Positions 1 to 5,407 of a stretch of 5,749 nt of DNA are shown here, in pieces (positions within the stretch are counted from its first letter, which is position 1; each line of letters starts with the position of its first letter). Both the position numbers and the translations under genes were made by a program. Source of the DNA: Candidatus Coatesiibacteriota bacterium (GTDB lineage: Bacteria; RBG-13-66-14); assembly GCA_014728185.1 (NCBI GenBank), contig WJMB01000279.1:1-5749 (forward strand). The letters run 5' to 3'. The notes under the pieces were generated by a model. It searched no databases and was not told the DNA's origin. It saw only the letters and a program-made list of their open reading frames with translations.

Positions 1-457
1 AAGCATAAAGAGATAGCTCGCTTATTTTGGCTGAGCGTTCCTGCGGCAGCCGCGGCGAGAACTGTCGGCCTGTCCGCGAAAACAGTATCCAAATGGTGCA
101 ATCGACTATGGGAGCGCATCGCCGCCGATCGCGAGGCCGAGCTGGAGAAGCTCGAGGTGAAATAGATCGTCTACTCCGACGGCTGGAAGCCTATAACAAG
201 CTCTCGCTCAACGGCTTCCACCACCAACGCATCAACCACCAGGACCAGAGTTCGCCAACGGAAAGAGCCATATCAACGGCCTAGAGAGCTTCCAGGGCTA
301 CGCCAAACGCCGCCTCAAAGCCTATCACGGTGGGTTCAAACGCAACTTCAGGCTCTAAAACAGGGAGAGGGCGCTCAGATTCAACCATCGAGACGACGAA
401 AAGTGTCTCGACCACCTGCAGGATGCACTGCTCAATTGGTCCGATCACGTTCCATGA
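1..457 (+). pseudogene. Decayed IS1595-family (ISXO2-like) transposase, internally deleted
   Basis: This is a relic of a DDE transposase and cannot make protein. Frame 1 (1-165) reads through a helix-turn-helix-like stretch (ARTVGLSAKTVSKW, about 58-96) and ends at TAG 163-165. The same frame resumes immediately with IVYSDGWK (166-189), the conserved second catalytic Asp region. A one-base loss near 190 shifts the reading to frame 3 (YNKLSLNGFHHQRINH, 192-239). A second shift near 247 moves it to frame 2 (EFANGKSHINGLESF, 248-292, then YAKRRLK). In frame 2 a TAA at 356-358 interrupts the path, after which RALRFNHR (368-391) matches the usual C-terminal FRFN-R motif. About 150 codons remain. 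Intact family members run to roughly 250-330 residues, so the segment carrying the first catalytic Asp (the DE-Y-G motif) has been deleted around 163. Any N-terminal zinc-ribbon lies outside the window. Family assignment rests on the ordered motifs. The element converges on the O-methyltransferase gene. I could not identify its terminal repeats. Confidence 0.85.
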
Positions 458-479
458 TGCCCACGTTTTTTATTGGTGC

Positions 480-505
480 AAAGGAGGACCTGAAGGTCCT
501 CCTTT
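480..505 (-). terminator. Perfect 11-bp stem-loop, likely terminator of the minus-strand unit
   Basis: AAAGGAGGACC (480-490), loop TGAA, and GGTCCTCCTTT (495-505) form a perfect 11-bp hairpin. It starts about 59 bases past the stop of the O-methyltransferase gene. On the minus strand the stem ends in TTT and is followed by GCACC, so the U-tract is short. Because A-runs and T-runs flank the core it could work in both directions, also ending any transcript from the transposase relic. The structure is certain; the terminator role is inferred. Confidence 0.6.
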
Positions 506-563
506 GCGTATAAGCCCGGGATATCCCGCGCAGCCCGACCGGACCGAAATCGTCCGCGGAGGC

Positions 564-1226
564 TTAGCGCTTGCGGGCCATCAGCAGGCCGTCGGCGATG
601 GGCAGCAGGCACATGCTCACCCGCTCGTCGTCGCGCACCTTGCGGTTGAGCTCCCGGATGGCTTGGGTGGTCGGGTTGGGGTGCTCGGCGTCGGCCACCC
701 GGCCATGCCAGAGAGCATTATCGACCAGGATCAGTCCGCCGGGGCGCAGCAGGGCCAGGGCCTGCTCGTAGTAATGATCCTCGCCGTCCTTGTCGGCGTC
801 GATGAAGACCAGATCGAAGCTCCCGTCCAGCCCCTCGGCGCGTAGGGAGGCCAGGCCGTCGACGGCGTCGCCCAGGCGCAGCTCGATCCTGTCCTCAACC
901 CCGGCGCGCCGCCAGTAGCGGCGGGCGATCGCCGTGTACTCCTCGCTGCGGTCCAGGCAGACGATCCGGCCCTCCTCGGGAAGGGCCAGAGCCATCGCCG
1001 TGGAACTATATCCGGTGAAGGTGCCCAGCTCGAGAATCCGCCGGGCGCCGGTCAGCTCGACCAGCAGCGCCATGAACCCGCCCTGCTCCGGGGCGATCTG
1101 CATATCCGGGTTGGGCAGCTCCGCCGTCTCGGCGCGCAGCTCGGCCAGCAGGGGCGGCTCGCGCAAGGTCTCGTCGGTCAGATAGGCGTGGATCTCGTCG
1201 GTGATGCGCAGGGTACGGCGGCTCAT
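564..1226 (-). CDS. Class I SAM-dependent O-methyltransferase (Methyltransf_3 / COMT-like)
   Basis: This 220-residue protein should be a cytoplasmic methyltransferase that moves a methyl group from S-adenosylmethionine to a hydroxyl group, using a divalent metal. Its substrate cannot be read from the sequence. The length is typical of the bacterial catechol/caffeoyl-CoA O-methyltransferase-like family. Motif I, LELGTFTGYS (65-74), is the SAM-binding glycine loop. The acidic residue ending strand 2 is in CLDRSEE (D92). GDA is at 119-121. FIDADKDG (141-148) and VDNALWHG (168-175) supply the expected metal ligands D143, D169 and N170. The final segment LPIADGLLMARKR is the usual C-terminal beta hairpin. 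The ATG lies two bases after the stop of the upstream secreted-protein gene, and GAGAGGA at 1234-1240 gives a Shine-Dalgarno with a 7-base spacer, so the two are probably co-translated. Some relatives (TrmR/YrrM) methylate tRNA wobble uridines, so a tRNA substrate is possible. Confidence 0.92.
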   Translation of the reverse strand: MSRRTLRITDEIHAYLTDETLREPPLLAELRAETAELPNPDMQIAPEQGGFMALLVELTGARRILELGTFTGYSSTAMALALPEEGRIVCLDRSEEYTAIARRYWRRAGVEDRIELRLGDAVDGLASLRAEGLDGSFDLVFIDADKDGEDHYYEQALALLRPGGLILVDNALWHGRVADAEHPNPTTQAIRELNRKVRDDERVSMCLLPIADGLLMARKR

Positions 1227-1228
1227 GC

Positions 1229-2017
1229 TCAGTTCCTCTCTTCGCTCAGGCGGCGGCGCAGCTCGGCGATACCGCTGTCGCGGACCCCGGGCTCGATGTC
1301 CCGCAGCTTTGGAATTGAAAAACCAAAAGATTCGGCCAGGATGATGGCGGCGTAGTCGCAGACGCGATGGGCGTACACCGCCCCGATCGTGGCCTCTTCG
1401 GAACCCTCGATGAAGACCTGGTCTTCGTCGTCGAGCAGGGCCTCGAGCTCCGGGGCGATCTCGGCGGCGTGCTCGACGGCCAGGGCGGCCAGGCTTTCGC
1501 GGTGGATCAAGCCGTCCTCGCCGTAGAGGTAGAGTCCCCAGTGGTTGTGGGTCACATCGTAGCGCAGGCGGTGCAGCAGGTAGGACGGCAGGCTCAGCGA
1601 CTCGATGTAGTGATCGAAAGAGCCGTAATCGCTGCGCCAGCGCAGGCGGTAGCGACCGGGGGGCGAGAAGTCGAAGAGAGCTGCGAGGTCGACCACGGCG
1701 GTACGCGAGCCGCCGGGCTCAACGTCGCGGACGTACTCGGCTGCGTCCAGGAAGGCCTCGCCCGAACACCGCTGGACATCGCCGTCGGGACCGGTCAGGG
1801 TGTAGCTGGAACCGCCCCAGAAGGCCGCGCCGTCCAGGGTCTCCCCGCCGGTGTTGGTCACACCGAAGCCCAGGTAGTAGCTCCGACCCGGGGCGACCAC
1901 GGGGGAGGTGCAGCCGTACCAGGGAGCCAGGTGCAACTCGGCGGCGTCCTCTTCGGCGGCGGCCGTCGCAGCGAACAAACAGAGCGACAGCGTCAGTGTG
2001 ATCCAGCGCCGTTTCAT
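1229..2017 (-). CDS. Secreted protein of unknown function with Ig-like beta-sandwich
   Basis: I do not recognise this 262-residue protein as a named family. It has a clear Sec signal peptide: MKRR, a hydrophobic core (ITLTLSLCLFAAT), then an AAA|EE type I cleavage site after residue 21, so the mature protein is exported and has no lipobox. Residues about 35-130 look like an immunoglobulin-type beta sandwich: a GFGVTNTGGETL strand pair, YTLTGPDGD, a VEPGGSRTAVVDL turn, and PPGRYRLRW. This pattern resembles BsuPI-like or bacterial Ig-like domains. The remainder (about 140-262) is probably helical and acidic, with charged stretches such as LEALLDDEDQ. Mature cysteines are C36, C84 and C220, so at most one disulphide. 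The start is supported by GGGAGG at 2027-2032 with a 9-base spacer. A perfect palindrome lies 28 bases upstream. It appears to be the first gene of a two-gene unit with the O-methyltransferase. The functional link between an exported protein and a cytoplasmic methyltransferase is not evident. Confidence 0.85.
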   Translation of the reverse strand: MKRRWITLTLSLCLFAATAAAEEDAAELHLAPWYGCTSPVVAPGRSYYLGFGVTNTGGETLDGAAFWGGSSYTLTGPDGDVQRCSGEAFLDAAEYVRDVEPGGSRTAVVDLAALFDFSPPGRYRLRWRSDYGSFDHYIESLSLPSYLLHRLRYDVTHNHWGLYLYGEDGLIHRESLAALAVEHAAEIAPELEALLDDEDQVFIEGSEEATIGAVYAHRVCDYAAIILAESFGFSIPKLRDIEPGVRDSGIAELRRRLSEERN

Positions 2018-2026
2018 CGCGATCGA

Positions 2027-2032
2027 CCTCCC
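2027..2032 (-). promoter_or_regulatory. Shine-Dalgarno of the secreted-protein gene
   Basis: GGGAGG on the minus strand, with a 9-base spacer to the ATG at 2015-2017. It supports this start, which is also the one giving a well-formed signal peptide. Confidence 0.75.
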
Positions 2033-2044
2033 GCGGTTGAGCCT

Positions 2045-2060
2045 GGGGCGTCGACGCCCC
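2045..2060. promoter_or_regulatory. Perfect 16-bp palindrome in the leader of the secreted-protein gene
   Basis: GGGGCGTCGACGCCCC is an uninterrupted dyad 27 bases from the start codon, and upstream of the Shine-Dalgarno. With no loop it is better suited to binding a dimeric regulator as DNA than to forming an RNA hairpin, although in RNA it could still fold with a tetraloop. Its position would suit an operator. No regulator gene is adjacent and no convincing sigma-70 promoter boxes were found around it, so the role is inferred. Confidence 0.4.
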
Positions 2061-2178
2061 GTTCGGCGGCCGCTTGATGATTACAGCCGAGGACAGTCCG
2101 CCTTATCCCGCCCGGCCCCACAGGAATCACTGGACAAAACGGGTAGGCCTAGCAGTTAACACTCTTTCGGTTTTCCCC

Positions 2179-2226
2179 GTCACCGATGCCTATATCTGCT
2201 CATCGGTGACAGGCACTTCTGGTGCC
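2179..2226. repeat. Two tandem hairpins, REP/MITE-like element
   Basis: GTCACCGATG (2179-2188) and CATCGGTGAC (2201-2210) form a perfect 10-bp inverted repeat around a 12-base loop. One base later GGCAC (2212-2216) and GTGCC (2222-2226) form a second perfect stem with a TTCTG loop. The pair lies between the stop of the PHP gene and the leader of the secreted-protein gene. It has no T-run, which argues against a simple intrinsic terminator. Tandem palindromes in an intergenic gap are typical of REP elements mobilised by IS200-like (RAYT) transposases. The inverted repeats are seen directly; the REP/MITE label is inference. No second copy is visible in this window. Confidence 0.55.
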
Positions 2227-2268
2227 ACTTGCCTTTTATCAGCCGATTCCAATCAATACCCGGTCAGA

Positions 2269-3387
2269 CTACTGCATCTTGTCCCTCGGAACCAGCCTCA
2301 GGGCGTTGGTGAAAACCCAGGGCTTGGGGACGCCGAAGCGGCGGCGCCAGACCTCGAAACGGTAGGCCCCGGGCTGGACGACGGTGAAGGTTACACATCG
2401 GGTCCGACGCCGCAGCAGGAGCTCGCCGTCACCGACGAGGTCTACCCGGGCCGCCGCCGGCAGCTCGAGGCGCAACGTCCAGGGACCGTCCTCGAAGGAC
2501 GCCGTCCCGCCCAGATCCAGGCGTCCGCCGGTCGGATTCTCGGCCCAGCAGCTCAGCCCCCGGGCGTCCCACCAGTAGTCCTGGGCGATGAAGGACCGCC
2601 CGGCGACCAGGGCCTCGAGGAGCGCGGCCTCGGCCCGTCGCCAGTCGAGCTCCTCGAGGGGTTCGCAGAGAACGTGGGTGTGGATGGTCCTCAGCGCCAG
2701 GGGGTAGGGCAGCAGCGTCAGGGTGAACAGCAGCAGGTTGTAGGGCCGGCCGTGGTTGTCGTTGCAACCGACCACGGGGGCCGGCCCAGCGCGCAGGCGC
2801 TCGTCCCAGCGGCGCAGGCTTCGCCTCTTGGGTCCCTTGAGGACCCAGACCGGCGAGATCACCGCCCGCAGCGCCGAAGCCAGGCCGCGCAGGTGATCCT
2901 GCCAGTCCGTCATCAGGTCCCAGAGATCGACCAGGTCGAAGCCACGGACGCTCCAGTCATCCCAGGCGTAACAGCCGATGCCGAAGCGCTCGTTGCCCCG
3001 GTGGTCCGGGTGGGCGATGACCCCCACCCCGCCGGCGGCGGCGACCCTATCGATCACCCGCTGCGGAGCCAGCTTGAATAGCTCCTCGGGACCCTCGTAG
3101 CCCAAGGCCAGGTAGTGGTTGCGGTCCGGGGTGACCTCGTCGCCGACCAACAGCAGCAGGCGTCGTCCGGCCTCGGCGCCCCGTTCCAGTCGACGAATCC
3201 GGCCGTCGTCCAGGGTGTACCAGCCGTCCCAGCCGTCACGCCGGGCGGCCAGGGTATCGTGGTCGGTCAGGAAGAGGTAGTCCAGTCCCGCCTCGAGACT
3301 CAGACGGATGATCTCCTCGACACCGAGATGGCCGTCCGAGTAGTCGGAATGCAGGTGGATGACGCCGCTGTATTCGCGAAGCTCCAT
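2269..3387 (-). CDS. PHP-domain metallohydrolase, CehA/McbA-like, with C-terminal beta-sandwich
   Basis: This 372-residue protein is a predicted cytoplasmic metal-dependent hydrolase of the polymerase-and-histidinol-phosphatase (PHP) superfamily; family members cleave phosphoesters or carbamate-type esters, and the substrate here is unknown. The metal-site motifs are all present in order: IHLHSDYSDG (H11, H13, D18), FLTDHDT (D42, H43), GDEVT (E84), H91, AHPDH (H126) and CNDNHGR (D210, H212). Residues about 290-347 form a beta-rich appended domain, followed by KPWVFTNALRL. The proline-tryptophan-x-x-(S/T)-N ending after a beta domain is what I know from CehA/McbA-type proteins, which supports that subgroup. 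There is no signal peptide. The start lies 13 bases past the Yip1 gene stop and has no visible Shine-Dalgarno, which suggests translation by reinitiation after the upstream gene. A stretch with two tryptophan-rich patches (about 51-60 and 141-162) distinguishes it from short PHP phosphatases. Confidence 0.88.
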   Translation of the reverse strand: MELREYSGVIHLHSDYSDGHLGVEEIIRLSLEAGLDYLFLTDHDTLAARRDGWDGWYTLDDGRIRRLERGAEAGRRLLLLVGDEVTPDRNHYLALGYEGPEELFKLAPQRVIDRVAAAGGVGVIAHPDHRGNERFGIGCYAWDDWSVRGFDLVDLWDLMTDWQDHLRGLASALRAVISPVWVLKGPKRRSLRRWDERLRAGPAPVVGCNDNHGRPYNLLLFTLTLLPYPLALRTIHTHVLCEPLEELDWRRAEAALLEALVAGRSFIAQDYWWDARGLSCWAENPTGGRLDLGGTASFEDGPWTLRLELPAAARVDLVGDGELLLRRRTRCVTFTVVQPGAYRFEVWRRRFGVPKPWVFTNALRLVPRDKMQ

Positions 3388-3400
3388 GGAGTGCGCGCGC

Positions 3401-4156
3401 CTATCCGCCGAAGAGGAAGCTCAGGCCGACCATTGCCAGAGCCCAGAGCCCCCAGAGGACCAGCACCAGGCGGAAGGAGCGCTTACGGCTGATTCCGGTC
3501 AGCTCGCTCAGCCCCACCGTGTAGAGGTAGACCGTCCAGACGGCGAAGATATCGATCCGCGTGGCCAGGGACTTCAGCGCGATCATCCACCATTCCGTCG
3601 GCCGGGCCGGGAAGAGCACCCCCAGGTTGGTCCCGGCGTTGATGTCCCCGGTCAGGCGCAACAGCACCACGCCGACGATCGCCCCGACGGCGTAGGTGAC
3701 CAGCCCCAGCGAGACGATACCCAGACCGCCCTTGAAGCCCAGCCTCTGCCCGGCCACCCCGGAGGCGATGTTCAGCGCCGCCGCGGCCACCAATATGTAG
3801 AGAAATATCTGCACCAGGGGCATACCGAAGAAGAACACATAGAACATCGGTCCCTCGCCGATCTGCTCGGCCCGGGCCTCGATCATCTCGATCTGCTCCG
3901 GCGAGAGCTCGGCCCGGTGCTCCTCGAGATACTCCAGGGTCTGCTCGCGACCGATCTCGACCGCCTGATCCATGATGAACACCGAGGCCGTCAGCGACAC
4001 CAGGATGCAGATCAGCGCCGGCAAAAACCAGGCCGGCTTGCGCTTGAGCGAACCGAAGGCGTCCTCGGGGGCCACGATGACATCGATCAGGCGGCTGAAC
4101 GGGTTCGAGTACTCCACGGGCTCTTCAGCGACCCCGGCAACCTCGTTATCTTCCAT
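3401..4156 (-). CDS. Yip1-domain integral membrane protein
   Basis: This 251-residue protein is a predicted inner-membrane protein of the Yip1 family, whose bacterial members have no well-defined function. After an acidic 18-residue lead it has the family signature NPFSRLIDVIVAPEDAF (18-34), then a K-x-PAWFLP motif leading into the first membrane span. I place hydrophobic segments at about 43-63, 104-128, 146-168, 190-217 and 228-248. Between spans 1 and 2 is a charged, probably coiled helix (about 66-102, rich in E, R and Q) that is longer than in many relatives. I chose the ATG at 4154-4156 because GGGGAGG (4163-4169) sits at an ideal 6-base spacer. The longer reading from 4192 would place that Shine-Dalgarno inside the coding sequence and adds a non-hydrophobic, non-conserved 12 residues. 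It ends 13 bases before the PHP gene, so the two likely form an operon, possibly bringing the hydrolase to the membrane. Confidence 0.87.
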   Translation of the reverse strand: MEDNEVAGVAEEPVEYSNPFSRLIDVIVAPEDAFGSLKRKPAWFLPALICILVSLTASVFIMDQAVEIGREQTLEYLEEHRAELSPEQIEMIEARAEQIGEGPMFYVFFFGMPLVQIFLYILVAAAALNIASGVAGQRLGFKGGLGIVSLGLVTYAVGAIVGVVLLRLTGDINAGTNLGVLFPARPTEWWMIALKSLATRIDIFAVWTVYLYTVGLSELTGISRKRSFRLVLVLWGLWALAMVGLSFLFGG

Positions 4157-4162
4157 ATCATG

Positions 4163-4169
4163 CCTCCCC
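4163..4169 (-). promoter_or_regulatory. Shine-Dalgarno that fixes the Yip1 start
   Basis: GGGGAGG on the minus strand, 6 bases before the ATG at 4154-4156. It decides between this start and the in-frame one 36 bases upstream. Confidence 0.8.
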
Positions 4170-4185
4170 GGGCTGCGTTGACAGT

Positions 4186-4230
4186 CCCTCAAAAGAGGGC
4201 TCGCTTAGTCGCAACGGATTGGAGCAATCC
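4186..4230. repeat. Two small hairpins in the leader of the Yip1 gene
   Basis: CCCTC-AAAA-GAGGG (4186-4199) and GGATTG-GAG-CAATCC (4216-4230) are two perfect short inverted repeats within 75 bases upstream of the Yip1 start. Just beyond lies the dyad TTTTCGAAAA (4240-4249). They could be leader-RNA structure or an end of a transcription unit, but none is followed by a T-run on the minus strand. The stems are short enough that chance cannot be excluded. Confidence 0.3.
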
Positions 4231-4565
4231 TGTAAGACCTTTTCGAAAAAGGCAGCTAGAAACCAATTAGGCGTACATCGAGCGAGCTGTGCATGGCGGA
4301 TAAGCGGGTTTCCCCATACCTTGGCCGCCCCAGTGGACGTCTCGTTGTTCATGAAGCGACTGCTTGGCTCTATCAACCCCGACGGCGCCAATTGGAACCC
4401 ATGCCGCCTATCGACTAGCTTAGCTAACTAGTGAGCACTGGTGCGGTAAGGCGGCAAACAGAAGCGTTGTTAGACGCATCCTCGTATCGGCCGTTTTTCG
4501 ATTTGCGGGTGCTACAGCCTGTGTCGGGCTGATCCAGGATTGTGCACGCCATTGAATAACCAAGG
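4231..4565. other. Gene-poor spacer between pgpA and the Yip1 gene
   Basis: No gene can be supported in this 335-base stretch. Its G+C is visibly lower than that of the flanking genes. Open frames exist on both strands (plus 4219-4431, a 41-codon plus frame at 4293-4418, minus 4158-4391), but they overlap one another, lack Shine-Dalgarno sequences and show no motif I know. A near-palindrome ACTAG-C-TTAGCTAA-CTAGT lies at 4414-4432, nested inside a wider inverted repeat GCCGCCT (4403-4409) / AGGCGGC (4449-4455). A weak stem CAGCC/GGCTG (4515-4531) follows the pgpA stop, without a T-run. The stretch should hold the promoter of the Yip1-PHP unit, but I could not pick out convincing -35 and -10 boxes. 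It may be the remains of an inserted element. Confidence 0.5.
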
Positions 4566-5105
4566 CTACCAGAGCACCGGCAACGGATAGTTGGCCCAGG
4601 CCGGTAGCACTCCGGAAAGATGAGCCCCCCAACAGATCAACGCCGCGTAGGCTCCGGCGACCAGGTCGTCGACCATGATCCCCCACCCGCCGGGCAGGCG
4701 CTCGGCCGGCCGAGCGGGCCAGACCTTGACGATATCGAAGAAGCGGAACAGCACGAAGGCCAGCCCGGCGAAGAACCAGCTCCGCGGCAGGTAGGCCAAC
4801 ACCAGCAACATCACCGCGCCCTCGTCCACGGTGGCCTGGGAGGGGTCCTTGTCACGGTAACGCTTGGCCATCCAACCGCAGGCGGGTACCCCGAGGATGA
4901 ACAGCAGGCCCCCCAGGGCGGGTACCAGCCAGGGCAGGCCCACCGGCAGCAGGAAGTAGACGACCAGGGCCGCCGCGCTCGCCACCGTCCCCGAGGCCAG
5001 GGGAGCGTAGCCGGTCAGGCCGAAACTGGCCAACAGGAGAGCGGGCAGCTCGACCAAGCGGAGCTTGGGCAGCTTGCCGAGGCGGGTGCGCTTGATGACG
5101 CTCAT
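4566..5105 (-). CDS. pgpA: Phosphatidylglycerophosphatase A
   Basis: PgpA is an inner-membrane phosphatase that removes the phosphate from phosphatidylglycerophosphate, the last step in making phosphatidylglycerol. The 179-residue length is normal for the family. Conserved blocks appear in order: SFGLTGYAPLASGTVAS (27-43), KDPS (86-89) with VDE (93-95), FRFFDIVKVWPAR (120-132) and GGWGIMVDDLVAG (139-151), which carries the paired aspartates D146 and D147. The second block has KVWP where KPWP is usual, and DEGAVMLL replaces the common DE-VVG-L version; neither removes an acidic residue. Hydrophobic segments fall at about 41-73, 96-122 and 148-166. The start ATG overlaps the stop of the upstream open frame in an ATGA junction, preceded only by a weak G-rich stretch (GGGGGTG), so its translation may depend on coupling. 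A G+C-rich gene directly after an AT-richer one suggests that the upstream material is foreign. Confidence 0.95.
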   Translation of the reverse strand: MSVIKRTRLGKLPKLRLVELPALLLASFGLTGYAPLASGTVASAAALVVYFLLPVGLPWLVPALGGLLFILGVPACGWMAKRYRDKDPSQATVDEGAVMLLVLAYLPRSWFFAGLAFVLFRFFDIVKVWPARPAERLPGGWGIMVDDLVAGAYAALICWGAHLSGVLPAWANYPLPVLW

Positions 5106-5407
5106 CGATCACCCCCGAAGGCTTCGTCGAGGAGTTGCTTGCGGAAGTCATGATCTATCGCAGCTTGGTAGGCTAAAGGATTGTGGTGGTCTTTGTAAGG
5201 TGAGGCGTTACGTATCGATACATTACGAACAACTTCCAGCTGCCAAACATCCAGTAATTCCTGGGAAATATCAGTCAATACCTCTGCAGTGAAGGCAAAG
5301 AAGTAAGGAGTATTATCCAATGATTCGCCTTTACCTACCGGCTTGAATGGGTCATCAGGGTTGTATTTCGTCTTTCTTGTCATAAGGTCATTAGTTATTA
5401 TATATGA
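5102..5407 (-). CDS. Hypothetical protein, or 3' part of an interrupted gene
   Basis: I do not recognise this product. From the ATG at 5381-5383 it gives 93 residues, but the frame is open upstream through 5407, directly behind a TAA that ends the preceding open frame in the same register. The ATG at 5383 has no Shine-Dalgarno (ACTAATGACCTT precedes it), which favours reading it as the C-terminal part of one larger protein cut by a nonsense codon. The sequence begins basic (MTRKTKYNPDD), has a mixed hydrophobic centre (YFFAFTAEVL, ELLDVWQLEVVRNVSIR) and ends in a polar segment with ASPYKDHHNPLAYQAA and a helical tail, FRKQLLDEAFGG. No signal peptide or membrane span is seen. Base composition is much closer to 45% G+C over most of its length than to the GC-rich pgpA gene that it overlaps by four bases. 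It may instead be an independent small gene. Confidence 0.5.
   Translation of the reverse strand, partial: SYIITNDLMTRKTKYNPDDPFKPVGKGESLDNTPYFFAFTAEVLTDISQELLDVWQLEVVRNVSIRNASPYKDHHNPLAYQAAIDHDFRKQLLDEAFGGDR

Noticed and set aside
27..284. 85-codon plus-strand open frame
   Set aside because: It only partly follows the transposase relic (true register from about 192 to 247). The earlier part is out of frame with the recognisable motifs.
2074..3081. 335-codon plus-strand open frame
   Set aside because: It is antisense to the PHP gene, rich in Pro, Gly, Gln and Arg as expected for a GC-rich shadow frame, and has no motif.
4157..4192. 12-residue N-terminal extension of the Yip1 protein
   Set aside because: The strong Shine-Dalgarno at 4163-4169 points to the internal ATG at 4154-4156, and the extension has no support of its own.
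3359..4270. 303-codon plus-strand open frame
   Set aside because: It is antisense to the Yip1 gene, with low-complexity His/Gln/Arg composition typical of a shadow.
4293..4418. Small 41-codon plus-strand frame (MADKRVSPYLG...)
   Set aside because: There is no Shine-Dalgarno, no recognised motif, and competing open frames on both strands. It cannot be told apart from chance.
4463..4476. GCGTTGTTAGACGC, resembling the GTTRRRY core of an integron attC site
   Set aside because: No matching RYYYAAC partner site was found at a suitable distance on the correct side, and there is no cassette gene or integrase, so a chance match is more likely.
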